The notes under the pieces: model-generated
The model's database searches: none
Seen by the model: only the letters and a program-made list of their open reading frames with translations
What the model was told of the DNA's origin: nothing
Source: Buttiauxella noackiae ATCC 51607
GTDB taxonomy: Bacteria; Pseudomonadota; Gammaproteobacteria; Enterobacterales; Enterobacteriaceae
DNA length: 58,048 bases
Assembly: GCF_001654865.1 (NCBI RefSeq)
Contig: NZ_LXEO01000043.1
Location: 1-58,048, forward strand
Reading direction: 5' to 3'
In this document: positions 31,156 to 40,561 of the stretch, piece by piece
Layout: the number at the start of each line of letters is the position of its first letter
Numbering within the stretch: position 1 is the first letter of the stretch
Position numbers and translations under genes: made by a program

Positions 31156-31944
31156 ATGAACAATAAAAATAAGCTTTTCTCTGACTCCGATAAAGCAGCC
31201 ATTATTCACGACGCCAAGAAAGAAATTAATAAGCAGTTATCATCGGAAGGTCGCCGCCGTTTTTTAAAACAAGGTTTAACGCTGGGTGGTTTGATGATAC
31301 TAACCGGTTGCGATATTAGTGATAACCAATCGGTAGAAAACACATTAAGCCGTATTTCACGCTTTAATGACCGGGTACAGGGCTGGATATTTAATGCCAA
31401 TGACCTCGCGCCGGTTTATCCGGAAAGCATGATGACACGCCCCTTTCCCTTCAATGCTTTTTACAGTGAAGAGGAAGCACCTGTGGTTAATGGCGATTCA
31501 TACCGTCTGGAAGTCGCCGGTTTAGTGGCTGATAAACGTCCCTGGACACTCGCTCAACTGCATCAAATGGCGCAGGTCAGTCAGGTGACACGCCATATCT
31601 GTGTTGAAGGCTGGAGCGCCATTGGCAAATGGGGCGGCGTGCCATTCTCGCTATTTCTCAAAGGCATTGGTGCCGATTTAAATGCCCGCTACATCAGTTT
31701 CAAATGCGCTGACGATTATTACACCAGCATCGATATGGCAACGGCGCTGCATCCACAAACCATTATTGCATTAACTTACGATGGCGAAATATTGCCGCGT
31801 AAATATGGTTTCCCAATGAAGTTAAGAATGCCAACCAAGTTAGGATATAAAAACCCAAAACATATTTTAGTTATGGAAATAACCAATCGTTATCCCGGAG
31901 GTTATTGGGAGGATCAGGGTTATAACTGGTTCGGTGGAAGTTAA
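31156..31944 (+). CDS. Molybdopterin-dependent oxidoreductase, YedY/MsrP-like, possible Tat lipoprotein
   Basis: A 262-residue protein with the sulfite-oxidase molybdopterin fold. The N-terminus has a 32-residue hydrophilic lead, a twin-arginine motif GRRRFLKQG (33-35), a short hydrophobic segment and LTGC, a possible lipobox with Cys52. The molybdenum-ligand cysteine is C149 in HICVEGWSAIGKWGG, equivalent to RCVEAWS of E. coli MsrP; the C-terminal fold ends RKYGFPMKLRMPTKLGYKNPKH and GGYWEDQGYNW. By analogy it may reduce methionine sulfoxide in the periplasm using electrons from the cytochrome. AGGGAAAA supports the start. It is followed by the MXKDX gene after 70 bases. Confidence 0.9.
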   Translation: MNNKNKLFSDSDKAAIIHDAKKEINKQLSSEGRRRFLKQGLTLGGLMILTGCDISDNQSVENTLSRISRFNDRVQGWIFNANDLAPVYPESMMTRPFPFNAFYSEEEAPVVNGDSYRLEVAGLVADKRPWTLAQLHQMAQVSQVTRHICVEGWSAIGKWGGVPFSLFLKGIGADLNARYISFKCADDYYTSIDMATALHPQTIIALTYDGEILPRKYGFPMKLRMPTKLGYKNPKHILVMEITNRYPGGYWEDQGYNWFGGS

Positions 31945-32014
31945 AGTAGTAGGCCCATGAATTATTAAGACTTCACAAACCTAAGTAGTTAATTAAACGA
32001 CGAGGATATAGAAA

Positions 32015-32278
32015 ATGAAAAAACTCTACACAGCTCTGATGTGCTCAGCGTTATTCTTTGGTGTAACGGCTGCAAATGCTGCCGATAATATGGCTAAAGA
32101 TAATATGGCCAAAGATAACATGGGGAAAATGTCTCATGACTGCTCTAAAGACAGTATGAAAAAAGAGTGCATGTCGAAAGACCATATGTCGAAAGACAGT
32201 ATGTCAAAGGATCATATGTCCAAGGACAAAATGTCTAAAGACAATATGGCTAAAGACGAGATGGGTAAAAAGTCATAA
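32015..32278 (+). CDS. Methionine-rich pentapeptide MXKDX repeat protein (MrpX-like)
   Basis: An 87-residue secreted peptide. A 22-residue Sec signal ends at ANA/AD, then the mature part is almost entirely M-(A/S)-K-D-x units (for example NMAKD, HMSKD, SMSKD, KMSKD), with about twelve methionines in 65 residues, many lysines and aspartates, two cysteines (DCSKD, ECMSKD) and three histidines. GAGGATATAG supports the ATG. Azospira MrpX, a similar peptide, scavenges hypochlorite by methionine oxidation and is repaired by YedY1; the neighbours here support the same role. Metal binding by the Met/His/Cys residues is an alternative. A hairpin at 32286 follows. Confidence 0.88.
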   Translation: MKKLYTALMCSALFFGVTAANAADNMAKDNMAKDNMGKMSHDCSKDSMKKECMSKDHMSKDSMSKDHMSKDKMSKDNMAKDEMGKKS

Positions 32279-32285
32279 CCCAAAT

Positions 32286-32322
32286 AATGGCAGTTCACCG
32301 AAGCATTCAGGTGACTGCCATT
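32286..32322. terminator. Hairpin between MXKDX gene and ygfF
   Basis: Long imperfect stem (AATGGCAGT-CACC against GGTG-ACTGCCATT, one bulged base, 10-base loop) between convergent genes, 7 bases after the MXKDX stop. The T-run is weak on both sides. Confidence 0.55.
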
Positions 32323-32326
32323 GATC

Positions 32327-33070
32327 CTATTTGCCACCCGCTAAATCCAGGAAACTCCCCGTCACGTAAGAGGCGTTATCGCTAAGCAACCAGACAATAG
32401 CCTGTGCGACCTCTTCTGGCTGGCCGCCACGTTTCATCGGCAAAAGATCTTTTACGCGATCAACACGCCCGGCTTCACCGCCAGAAGCATGCATTTCGGT
32501 ATAGATGAAACCAGGGCGCACGCCATTTACGCGAATGCCCTGCGCTGCAACTTCCACTGACAGCCCGGTGGTTAACGTATCCACCGCACCTTTTGACGCC
32601 GCATAATCAACATATTCGCCTGGCGCACCTAAACGTGACGCAGCAGACGAAACATTAACAATCGCGCCCCCCTTTCCACCGTGGCGAAACGCCATGCGTT
32701 TTACGGCTTCCCGGCAACAGAGAAAATAACCGGTGACGTTAGTCGCCATCACTCGATTGATTCGGTCTGCTGTCAGTTCTTCGATGGTGGATTGCTGGAA
32801 CAAGATCCCGGCGTTATTGACCAGCGCGGTCACTGGCCCGAAAGCATTGTCGATTTCAGCGAACATCGCCATCACTTGCAGTTCATCGGCGATATCCGCT
32901 TTGATGGCAAGCGCCTCGCCGCTATGCGCACGAATAATACTCACCACTTCATCAGCAGCTTGTTTATTTTGCAGAAAATTAACCACGACTTTGTAGCCAG
33001 CCTGTGCCAACAGGATAGCGGTCGCCCTGCCTATGCCACGACTTGCGCCCGTTACCAAAACCACGCCCAT
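32327..33070 (-). CDS. ygfF: SDR family oxidoreductase YgfF
   Basis: A 247-residue classical short-chain dehydrogenase. The cofactor motif GASRGIG lies at residues 8-14, LVNNAGI in the middle, catalytic Ser in VNVSSAASR and YxxxK in YVDYAASKGA. The close similarity to E. coli YgfF and its place between bglA and gcvP give the name. The substrate is unknown; related enzymes reduce sugars such as glucose or carbonyl compounds. It ends facing the MXKDX gene. Confidence 0.94.
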   Translation of the reverse strand: MGVVLVTGASRGIGRATAILLAQAGYKVVVNFLQNKQAADEVVSIIRAHSGEALAIKADIADELQVMAMFAEIDNAFGPVTALVNNAGILFQQSTIEELTADRINRVMATNVTGYFLCCREAVKRMAFRHGGKGGAIVNVSSAASRLGAPGEYVDYAASKGAVDTLTTGLSVEVAAQGIRVNGVRPGFIYTEMHASGGEAGRVDRVKDLLPMKRGGQPEEVAQAIVWLLSDNASYVTGSFLDLAGGK

Positions 33071-33093
33071 TTTGCCTCCTGATTTACAGATAA

Positions 33094-33117
33094 AACAAAG
33101 GGCACCGAAGTGCCCTT
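33094..33117 (-). terminator. Terminator of the gcvTHP operon
   Basis: 8-bp stem AAGGGCAC/GTGCCCTT with a stable tetraloop read as TTCG on the minus strand, followed there by TGTTTTAT. It lies 24-47 bases after the gcvP stop. Confidence 0.85.
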
Positions 33118-33140
33118 AAGAGTGTATCGCGGGATAAATG

Positions 33141-36014
33141 TTACTGATATTCGCTCATCGGCACACAAGAGCAGAACAGATTGCGGTCGCCGTATACATC
33201 ATCCAGACGTTTCACCGTTGGCCAGTATTTATTGCTATGGCCTACCGGGAACACCGCCAGTTCGCGGGTATATGGATGTGTCCAGTCAGCAACGATTTCG
33301 TCCTGCGTGTGCGGCGCGTTAACCAGTGGGTTATCTTCCAGCGGCCATTCACCACGCGCAACGCGGTCGATTTCAGTGCGGATAGTCAGCATCGCATCGA
33401 TAAAGCGATCCAGTTCCAGTTTGCTTTCTGATTCAGTTGGCTCGACCATCAACGTACCCGCAACCGGGAACGACATCGTTGGCGCGTGGAAACCGAAATC
33501 AATCAGTCGTTTAGCAATATCCAGTTCGCTGATGCCAGTCTCTTCTTTCAGTGGGCGAATATCGAGAATACATTCATGCGCCACATGGCCACTGCGCCCT
33601 GTATAAAGAATCGGGAAGGCAGATTTCAGGCGAGTGGCAATATAGTTAGCGTTCAGGATTGCCGTCTGGCTTGCCTTTTTCAGCCCCTGCGCACCCATCA
33701 TGCGGATGTACATCCAGCTGATTGGCAGAATCGATGCACTACCAAACGGTGCTGCGGAAACTGCGCCCTGTTGAGTCAGCATCTCTTCAATTTGCACAAC
33801 GCTATGGCCTGGTACGAACGGAGCCAGGTGCGCTTTCACACCGATCGGCCCCATACCTGGGCCGCCGCCGCCGTGTGGAATGCAGAAGGTTTTGTGCAGG
33901 TTAAGGTGAGAAACATCGGCGCCGATATAGCCCGGTGAAGTGATCCCGACCTGTGCGTTCATATTTGCGCCATCGAGGTAAACCTGGCCGCCAAACTGAT
34001 GCACGATCTGGCAGACTTCACGGATCGTCTCTTCGTACACGCCGTGAGTAGACGGGTAGGTCACCATGATACAAGACAGGGCATCGCCAGCCTGTTCGGC
34101 TTTCAGGCGCAGATCGTGAAGATCGATGTTGCCCTGTTTATCACAAGCCACCACCACCACTTCCATGCCAGCCATTTGCGCAGATGCCGGGTTAGTACCG
34201 TGTGCTGAACTTGGGATCAGACAGATATTACGACTGCCTTCGTTGCGGCTTTCATGGTAACGACGAATCGCCAGTAAGCCCGCATATTCACCTTGCGCAC
34301 CAGAGTTTGGCTGCATGCAAAGCGCGTCGTAACCGGTCAGTTTCACCAGCCAGTCAGACAGCTGAGAAATCATCTGGTGGTAACCTTCTGCCTGGTTTGC
34401 CGGGCAGAATGGATGCAATTCTGAGAATTCAGGCCAGGTAATTGGGATCATCTCAGCAGCAGCGTTCAACTTCATGGTGCATGAGCCAAGTGGGATCATC
34501 GCCTGGTTGAGCGCCAGATCTTTGCGTTCAAGCGAGTGCATGTAACGCATCATTTCGGTTTCGCTGTGATAGCGGTTAAATACCGGATGCGTCAGGATCG
34601 CGTCTTCACGCAACATGCCTTTCTGAATAGACAGGCTATCACCTGCCACGTTTTGATCTAATTTGTCGATATCCAGACCATGGTTCTCACCCAGCAATAC
34701 GGTGAACAGCGACTGTACATCTTCACGCGTGGTGGCTTCATCAAGTGTGATGCCAACTGCATTCAGAATGTCGCTGCGCAGGTTGATTTCACTCGCTTCA
34801 GCGCGCGCCAGAACAGCAGCTTTATCGGACACTTCAACACAGATAGTGTCAAACCAATGTTTGTGACGCAGCACCAGGCCTTTTTGCTGTAAGCCTGCGG
34901 CCAGAACATCAGTCAAACGGTGAATGCGCCATGCAATGCGTTTCAGGCCAGCCGGGCCGTGGAAAACTGCATACAGGCTCGCAATGTTTGCCAGCAGAAC
35001 CTGAGACGTACAAATGTTGGAGTTCGCTTTCTCGCGGCGGATATGTTGCTCGCGAGTTTGCATCGCCATGCGCAGCGCAGTACGGCCCGCTGCATCGCGG
35101 GAGACACCGATAATACGGCCAGGCATGGAGCGTTTAAATTCGTCACGCGCGGCAAAGAACGCGGCATGTGGACCACCGTAGCCCATTGGCACGCCGAAGC
35201 GCTGTGCGGAACCAAACACGATGTCTGCACCTTGTTTACCTGGTGCGGTCAGCAGAACCAGCGTCATAAAGTCAGCGGCAACACTCACGATGACTTTACG
35301 TTGTTTCAGTTCGCTAATCAGCGCGCTGTAATCATGCACTTCACCGGTAGTACCCACTTGTTGCAGCAGCACACCGAATACATCCTGATGATCCAGCACT
35401 TTCGCGGCGTCATCAACAATCACATCAAAGCCAAAGGTTTCAGCACGGGTGCGCACCACATCCAGCGTTTGCGGATGCACGTCGGCGGCAACAAAGAAAC
35501 GGTTGGCATTTTTGAGTTTGCTGACGCGCTTAGCCATTGCCATTGCTTCAGCAGCGGCAGTGGCTTCGTCGAGCAAAGAAGCAGAAGCGATATCAAGGCC
35601 AGTAAGATCCAGCGTAACTTGCTGGAAATTAAGCAGAGCTTCAAGACGGCCTTGTGATACTTCAGGCTGATACGGCGTGTATGCGGTATACCAGCCTGGA
35701 TTTTCCAACATGTTACGCAGAATCACCGGGGGAGTTTGCACCGCGGTGTAACCCATGCCGATGTACGTTTTAAAACGCTTGTTACGGCTGGCAATGGTCT
35801 TTAATTCAGCCAGAGCCGCGAATTCGGTTGCAGCCTCACCCACCTGCGGTGGCTCGGCAAGCTGGATATCAGCCGGAACGATCGAAGCGATCAGCTCGTT
35901 TAACGAACGAGCGCCCACCGTCTCCAGCATTTCGTGTTGCTGCTGTGCGTTTGGTCCAATGTGACGGTCGATAAACGCTTCGTGATTTTCAAGCTGACGT
36001 AAAGACTGGGTCAT
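33141..36014 (-). CDS. gcvP: Glycine dehydrogenase (decarboxylating), P-protein
   Basis: A 957-residue PLP enzyme, exactly the E. coli length, that decarboxylates glycine and passes the aminomethyl group to the lipoyl arm of GcvH. The PLP lysine is in [18 protein letters not shown] near residue 708; the two halves of the protein are the fused duplicate aminotransferase-like folds. The ATG at 36014 gives MTQSLRQLE, as in E. coli; the frame continues to 36035. Last gene of gcvTHP and separated from gcvH by a 223-base spacer filled with palindromic repeat elements. Confidence 0.98.
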   Translation of the reverse strand: MTQSLRQLENHEAFIDRHIGPNAQQQHEMLETVGARSLNELIASIVPADIQLAEPPQVGEAATEFAALAELKTIASRNKRFKTYIGMGYTAVQTPPVILRNMLENPGWYTAYTPYQPEVSQGRLEALLNFQQVTLDLTGLDIASASLLDEATAAAEAMAMAKRVSKLKNANRFFVAADVHPQTLDVVRTRAETFGFDVIVDDAAKVLDHQDVFGVLLQQVGTTGEVHDYSALISELKQRKVIVSVAADFMTLVLLTAPGKQGADIVFGSAQRFGVPMGYGGPHAAFFAARDEFKRSMPGRIIGVSRDAAGRTALRMAMQTREQHIRREKANSNICTSQVLLANIASLYAVFHGPAGLKRIAWRIHRLTDVLAAGLQQKGLVLRHKHWFDTICVEVSDKAAVLARAEASEINLRSDILNAVGITLDEATTREDVQSLFTVLLGENHGLDIDKLDQNVAGDSLSIQKGMLREDAILTHPVFNRYHSETEMMRYMHSLERKDLALNQAMIPLGSCTMKLNAAAEMIPITWPEFSELHPFCPANQAEGYHQMISQLSDWLVKLTGYDALCMQPNSGAQGEYAGLLAIRRYHESRNEGSRNICLIPSSAHGTNPASAQMAGMEVVVVACDKQGNIDLHDLRLKAEQAGDALSCIMVTYPSTHGVYEETIREVCQIVHQFGGQVYLDGANMNAQVGITSPGYIGADVSHLNLHKTFCIPHGGGGPGMGPIGVKAHLAPFVPGHSVVQIEEMLTQQGAVSAAPFGSASILPISWMYIRMMGAQGLKKASQTAILNANYIATRLKSAFPILYTGRSGHVAHECILDIRPLKEETGISELDIAKRLIDFGFHAPTMSFPVAGTLMVEPTESESKLELDRFIDAMLTIRTEIDRVARGEWPLEDNPLVNAPHTQDEIVADWTHPYTRELAVFPVGHSNKYWPTVKRLDDVYGDRNLFCSCVPMSEYQ

Positions 36015-36048
36015 GAGCGGTGATTCCTGAAACATGTGGGGCTTTAGC

Positions 36049-36078
36049 GGTGGATGGCACTATGTTTATCCACCCTAC
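36049..36078. repeat. REP-like palindromic repeat (copy 1)
   Basis: Reads GGTGGATGG...TATCCACCCTAC, with arms GGTGGAT and ATCCACC. Its reverse complement recurs with a few differences at 47877-47906. Such intergenic palindromes are spread through enterobacterial genomes. Confidence 0.7.
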
Positions 36079-36107
36079 AAACCGGGCTGGTACAGCTCAC
36101 CCGACTA

Positions 36108-36240
36108 ATTTCAATTCCTAAAATCATTTGTGTTGCTGGTAGGCGGTAAGCGAAAACATCGCCAGGTGCGTACATAAGTACGTGACTGAGGTGTTTGAGC
36201 GACGCCAACACCCCAGCAACACGAAGGATGAGGGAATTTA
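36108..36240. repeat. ERIC (IRU) element between gcvH and gcvP
   Basis: The core TACATAAGTACGTGACTGAGGTG...GAGCG matches the ERIC core (TACATAAGTAAGTGACTGGGGTGAGCG), and the two ends are inverted copies containing GTGTTGCTGG. It is about the standard length and overlaps the last codon of gcvH. In transcripts ERIC forms a long stem that can affect mRNA stability, here inside the gcv operon. Confidence 0.8.
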
Positions 36241-36627
36241 TTCGTCTTCTAACAGAGCTTCGTACGCAGTTGCGTCCAGCAGACCGTCCAGTTCAGACTC
36301 GTCGCTAGCTTTGATTTTGAAGATCCAACCCGCGGCGTACGGCTCACTGTTGATCAATTCTGGCGCATCGCTCAGTTCGGTATTCACGGCAATGATTTCA
36401 CCGCTGATTGGTGCATAGATATCGGAAGCCGCTTTCACAGACTCGGCAACAGCACAGTCATCACCCGTGCTTACAGTTGCACCAACATCTGGCAGGTCGA
36501 CAAACACCATATCGCCCAGCAGCTCTTGCGCGTGCTCGGTGATACCAACGGTGTAAGTACCATCAGCTTCTTTACGCAGCCACTCATGCTCTTTGCTGTA
36601 TTTCAATTCGTTAGGCACATTGCTCAT
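36238..36627 (-). CDS. gcvH: Glycine cleavage system H-protein
   Basis: A 129-residue lipoyl carrier that shuttles the aminomethyl group between P-, T- and L-proteins. The lipoylated lysine is in [16 protein letters not shown] near residue 65. The ATG at 36627 ([16 protein letters not shown]) has AGGAGAAAAA upstream and gives the family length. It lies 22 bases after gcvT, in the gcvTHP operon. Confidence 0.98.
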   Translation of the reverse strand: MSNVPNELKYSKEHEWLRKEADGTYTVGITEHAQELLGDMVFVDLPDVGATVSTGDDCAVAESVKAASDIYAPISGEIIAVNTELSDAPELINSEPYAAGWIFKIKASDESELDGLLDATAYEALLEDE

Positions 36628-36649
36628 TGTTTTTCTCCTGATTTCAAAT

Positions 36650-37747
36650 TCACTGCGCGACAGCTTTACCGCCGCGAACAAAAATTGGTTTGGTTACTTT
36701 GACCGGCATTTCTCGGTTGCGGATTTGAACAATGGCAGTTTCGCCAATGCCCGCAGGAACACGTGCCAGAGCAATGCTGTAACCTAACGTCGGCGAGAAG
36801 GTCCCGCTGGTAATAACGCCTTCACGGATGTTGCCTGATTCATCAGTAAAACGAACAGGCAGTTCATTACGTAATACGCCTTTTTCCGTCATGATCAAGC
36901 CAACGAGCTGGTCGGTGCCTTTCTCACGCTGGCTCTCCAGGACTTCACGACCAATAAAATCACGGTCTTCAGGTTGCCAGGCGATAGTCCATCCCATATT
37001 CGCGGCTAATGGAGAAACACTCTCATCCATTTCCTGGCTATACAGGTTCATACCGGATTCCAGACGCAGCGTGTCACGCGCGCCAAGGCCGCAAGGTTTC
37101 ACGCCAATCTCAACCAGTTGCGCCCAAAACTCGGCAGCTTTTTCATTTGGCATGGCAATTTCATAGCCCGCCTCACCGGTATAACCGGTGGTGGCAATAA
37201 ACAGGTCACCCGCCTGAACACCGAAGAATGGCTTCATACCAGCCACTGCTTTGCGTTGTTCTTCAGTAAACAATTGCGCGGCTTTAGCCTGAGCATTTGG
37301 ACCCTGAACAGCAATCAGCGACAAGTCATCACGCACGGTGACTTCAACGGCGAACGGTTCAGCGTGTTGATTAATCCAGGCCAGATCTTTTTCGCGGGTG
37401 GCGGAGTTCACCACCAGGCGGAAGAAGTCTTCGGTCTGGAAATAGATAATCAGGTCATCGATAACACCGCCGGAGGCGTTGAGCATGGCGGTGTAGAGGG
37501 CTTTACCCGGTTGGGTCAATTTCGCTACGTCGTTTGCGACGAGATAACGCAGGAATTCGCGGGTGCGGCTGCCTTTCAGATCAACGATGGTCATGTGGGA
37601 GACATCAAACATTCCGGCATCGTTGCGCACTGCATGGTGCTCATCAATCTGCGAGCCATAGTGCAATGGCATCATCCAGCCATGGAAGTCCACCATGCGC
37701 GCACCGCAGAGATTGTGCTGTTCAAACAAAGGGGTCTTTTGAGTCAT
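36650..37747 (-). CDS. gcvT: Aminomethyltransferase, glycine cleavage T-protein
   Basis: A 365-residue tetrahydrofolate enzyme that releases ammonia from the aminomethyl-lipoyl arm and forms 5,10-methylene-THF. Conserved features are [14 protein letters not shown] at the N-terminus, [15 protein letters not shown] and [13 protein letters not shown] in the core, and [18 protein letters not shown] in the C-terminal barrel. The ATG at 37747 with AAAGAGG upstream matches E. coli. First gene of gcvTHP; the upstream 420 bases contain the control region. Confidence 0.98.
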   Translation of the reverse strand: MTQKTPLFEQHNLCGARMVDFHGWMMPLHYGSQIDEHHAVRNDAGMFDVSHMTIVDLKGSRTREFLRYLVANDVAKLTQPGKALYTAMLNASGGVIDDLIIYFQTEDFFRLVVNSATREKDLAWINQHAEPFAVEVTVRDDLSLIAVQGPNAQAKAAQLFTEEQRKAVAGMKPFFGVQAGDLFIATTGYTGEAGYEIAMPNEKAAEFWAQLVEIGVKPCGLGARDTLRLESGMNLYSQEMDESVSPLAANMGWTIAWQPEDRDFIGREVLESQREKGTDQLVGLIMTEKGVLRNELPVRFTDESGNIREGVITSGTFSPTLGYSIALARVPAGIGETAIVQIRNREMPVKVTKPIFVRGGKAVAQ

Positions 37748-37836
37748 TTTTTCCTCTTTAACCATCTGGTTGAAAAGCGTATTTCGCTTTTCTTTTCTTC
37801 AGACGAAACCCAGCACCGCCATCGATCCCGAGGGCG

Positions 37837-37852
37837 ACGCAAACGTTACCTT
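37837..37852. promoter_or_regulatory. PurR box upstream of gcvT
   Basis: ACGCAAACGTTACCTT differs from the PurR consensus at one defined position. It lies 90-105 bases upstream of the gcvT ATG; E. coli gcv is also PurR-repressed. The remaining gap (37748-38129) is AT-rich and holds no gene. It has CTAAT-type motifs (ATTAG at 37910 and 38103) of the kind GcvA binds, but these are too short to call. No glycine riboswitch fold was evident to me. Confidence 0.75.
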
Positions 37853-38129
37853 TTGTCTGAAGTTACCACTGAATGAGGGAGTAAACCATAAGGCTAAAAT
37901 CGTTATAGCATTAGCTTATGACCAAAACAGAAGCCGCAGCATGCAGAGTATTCGACTGGAAAAATGCGAGACACCGCGCATAAATAAGAAGTGTTTGAGT
38001 CATAATTTAGCGTTAGCTAACATTTACGACCATTTCAGAAACAAATTCACTACATCGCTAAAAACGTGGAATGAGAAAAAGTAATCCGAAATAACAGGTG
38101 AGATTAGAATTTTTCAAATGAGGGGGCGT

Positions 38130-38156
38130 TTCCCTTTCCGATAAACGAAAAGGGAA
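38130..38156 (-). terminator. Hairpin after ubiI
   Basis: 8-bp stem TTCCCTTT/AAAGGGAA with an 11-base loop, 12 bases after the ubiI stop. Read on the minus strand it lacks a clear T-run, so it may be a weak or Rho-assisted end. Confidence 0.4.
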
Positions 38157-38167
38157 TTGTGACGTAG

Positions 38168-39370
38168 TTATCTTAACCAGGCCGGAAGATCGTGTAAGCC
38201 CATCGCCTGCTTTACAAGTTGCGGTTTCACACCCGGCAACGTATCCGCTAGTTTCAGGCCAATATCGCGCAGCAGTTTCTTCGCCGGGTTGCTTCCAGCA
38301 AACAGATCGCGGAAACCCTGCATACTGGCAAGCATCATCGCCGCGCTGTGTTTACGGCTACGCTCGTAGCGACGCAGATACAAATACTGCCCGATGTCTT
38401 TGCCCTGGCGATGCAAACGACGCACTTCATCAATCAGTTCAGCGGCATCCATAAACCCAAGATTCACACCCTGCCCGGCTAACGGATGAATGGTGTGTGC
38501 CGCATCGCCAACCAGCGCCAGGCGGTGAGCCGCAAAATTGCGGGCGTAACGGCCTGTCAGTGGGAATACCTGGCGTTCGCTTTCAACACTGCACAAACCA
38601 AGGCGCATATTGAATGCGACGGACAGCATCTGGTTAAATTCTTCATCGCTTACCTGTTGCATACGTTCAGCTTCCAGCGGCGGCAATGACCAGACAATCG
38701 AACATAAATGCGGGTCACTTAATGGCAGGAAGGCCAAAATCCCTTCACCATGAAACACCTGACGAGCCACTGCTTCATGTGGTTCAGCGGTACGGATGGT
38801 GGCAACCAGTGCATGATGGCGATAATCCCAAAAAGTCAGCGGAATATCGGCCTGATTGCGTAGCCAGGAGTTCGCACCATCAGCGCCGACAACCAAACGC
38901 GCGGTCAGCATTGCACCATCTTTCAAGGTAATAAACGCTTCGTTTTCACCCCATGCGACCTGTTGCAATTCGGCTGGAGCCATCAGAGTCACGTCGCTGC
39001 ACTGCTCGGCACGCTGCCACAAGGCATGATGGATTACCGAGTTTTCGATAATGTGTCCAAGATGACTGAAACCAAAGGATTTATCGTCAAAAGCGATATG
39101 CCCGAAGCTGTCTTGATCCCACACTTCCATGCCGTGATAACAACTGGCGCGTTGAGCGATAATTTTCGGCCATACGCCAAGGTGAGCCAGCAGTTTTTCG
39201 CTGGCGGCATTGATGGCAGAGACACGTAATGCCGGTGCAGATTCAGGGGCTAGTGGTTGCGGGAGGTGGTTATCCAACACAGCGACTCGCAAACCACTGC
39301 CTTGTAGACCACAGGCAACTGCCAGTCCAACCATGCCACCACCAACAATCGCCACATCAACGCTTTGCAA
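38168..39370 (-). CDS. ubiI: FAD-dependent 2-octaprenylphenol hydroxylase UbiI (VisC)
   Basis: A 400-residue flavoprotein monooxygenase for C5 hydroxylation in aerobic ubiquinone synthesis. The FAD motif is VAIVGGGMVGLAVA at the N-terminus; VVGADGANSWLR (the DG motif) and RLALVGDAAHTIHPLAGQGVNLG (GD motif) follow. It starts 12 bases after the ubiH stop in the ygfB-pepP-ubiH-ubiI order of E. coli and is predicted to act in the soluble Ubi metabolon. Confidence 0.97.
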   Translation of the reverse strand: MQSVDVAIVGGGMVGLAVACGLQGSGLRVAVLDNHLPQPLAPESAPALRVSAINAASEKLLAHLGVWPKIIAQRASCYHGMEVWDQDSFGHIAFDDKSFGFSHLGHIIENSVIHHALWQRAEQCSDVTLMAPAELQQVAWGENEAFITLKDGAMLTARLVVGADGANSWLRNQADIPLTFWDYRHHALVATIRTAEPHEAVARQVFHGEGILAFLPLSDPHLCSIVWSLPPLEAERMQQVSDEEFNQMLSVAFNMRLGLCSVESERQVFPLTGRYARNFAAHRLALVGDAAHTIHPLAGQGVNLGFMDAAELIDEVRRLHRQGKDIGQYLYLRRYERSRKHSAAMMLASMQGFRDLFAGSNPAKKLLRDIGLKLADTLPGVKPQLVKQAMGLHDLPAWLR

Positions 39371-39382
39371 ATTGACTCTCCT

Positions 39383-40561
39383 TTAACGCGCAACCCAACC
39401 GAGGGTACGCCGTGCCAACACATCACGTGCCGGGGTAAAATGTTCCATCGCCATTAGTCCAAGATTGCGCCCCACTACCAGCGGAACCCAACGGTTGGCG
39501 AACAGTTGAACTAAGCCATCCGTCACGCCAATGGTGGCAATTTTATCTTCACTGCGACGTTGCTGGTAGCGAGCCAAAACGGCATAGCTGCCAACATCCT
39601 GAGATGCTTCGTGCGCAACAGCCAGATTTTCAGCAAGCGACATGACATCCCGCAAGCCAAGGTTAAATCCCTGTCCGGCAATCGGATGCAAGGTTTGCGC
39701 AGCATTTCCGACCAACGCAACGCGGTGTGATACCGACTGCGAAGTCGTAGTCAACGACAGAGGGTATTGCGCTCGCGCACCAGCATGGGTAATTCGCCCA
39801 AGTCGCCAGCCAAATGCACGCTGTAATTCGTTGCAGAAACGCTCGTCGCTCCACTGCGATATTTCAGCCTGAGCGTCCAGCGGATGGCACCAGACTAACG
39901 AGCAGCGCCCATCAGACATCGGCAACATCGCTAGCGGACCATGCTCGGTAAAACGTTCGAATGCGCGCCCGTGATGAGGCTCAGAGGTGGTGATATTGGC
40001 GATAACCGCCACCTGTTGATAATCCTGTTGCTGCCAGGTCATGCCGCACTGCGCGGCAAGCGGTGAACGCGAACCATCGGCAGCCACCAGCAACTGGCCT
40101 TCGATTAGCTCGCCGTTATCAAGCTCGACGCTGACTTTATCCGTTTCACGCGTAAACGACGAAACACGCTGCGGGCAATGTACAGTCACACCCGGCGTTT
40201 TACGCAGCAGAGCAAACAGGCGTATCCCAACGTCGTGCAGTTCCACCACCTGGCCCAGCGCGGGAATTTGATAATCCTGCGCTTCCAGCGTGACAAAACC
40301 CGCATGGCCACGATCGCTGACATGCACGGTGGTAATTGCCGTCGCGCAGTCTTTAATAGCAGGCCACACACCAATGCGTGTTAATTGCTGGCAAGTCCCT
40401 TGCGCAATGGCGATAGCGCGAGCATCAAAACCGGGGTGCATCGCAGATTCAGGATCTACTGCTTCAATCAAATGGACCGGCAATGTTCCGTGGGTCAAAT
40501 GCGATATCGCAAGTGCCAGGGTCGCGCCCGCCATACCGCCACCGACAATAATCACGCTCAT
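39383..40561 (-). CDS. ubiH: FAD-dependent ubiquinone hydroxylase UbiH
   Basis: A 392-residue homologue of the adjacent UbiI that hydroxylates C1 of the ubiquinone ring precursor (2-octaprenyl-6-methoxyphenol step). Motifs are IIVGGGMAGATLALA, LLVAADGSRSPLA and RVALVGNAAQTLHPIAGQGFNLG; the GD motif carries Asn in place of Asp, which is also common in UbiH. Its ATG overlaps the pepP TGA by four bases (ATGA), showing coupling. Confidence 0.97.
   Translation of the reverse strand: MSVIIVGGGMAGATLALAISHLTHGTLPVHLIEAVDPESAMHPGFDARAIAIAQGTCQQLTRIGVWPAIKDCATAITTVHVSDRGHAGFVTLEAQDYQIPALGQVVELHDVGIRLFALLRKTPGVTVHCPQRVSSFTRETDKVSVELDNGELIEGQLLVAADGSRSPLAAQCGMTWQQQDYQQVAVIANITTSEPHHGRAFERFTEHGPLAMLPMSDGRCSLVWCHPLDAQAEISQWSDERFCNELQRAFGWRLGRITHAGARAQYPLSLTTTSQSVSHRVALVGNAAQTLHPIAGQGFNLGLRDVMSLAENLAVAHEASQDVGSYAVLARYQQRRSEDKIATIGVTDGLVQLFANRWVPLVVGRNLGLMAMEHFTPARDVLARRTLGWVAR

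Noticed and set aside
34920..35657. 245-codon plus-strand open frame
   Set aside because: Antisense to gcvP and composed of low-plausibility residues (His/Cys-rich); a shadow of the P-protein codons.
38012..38021. Palindrome GTTAGCTAAC, also at 46883-46892 in the argP leader
   Set aside because: Two copies of a 10-base palindrome in 58 kb can arise by chance, and the argP copy coincides with its ribosome site; no shared regulator is suggested by gene function.
37748..38167. Possible glycine riboswitch ahead of gcvT
   Set aside because: I could not find the conserved paired aptamer pattern; enteric gcv operons use GcvA, PurR and Lrp, and a PurR box is present.
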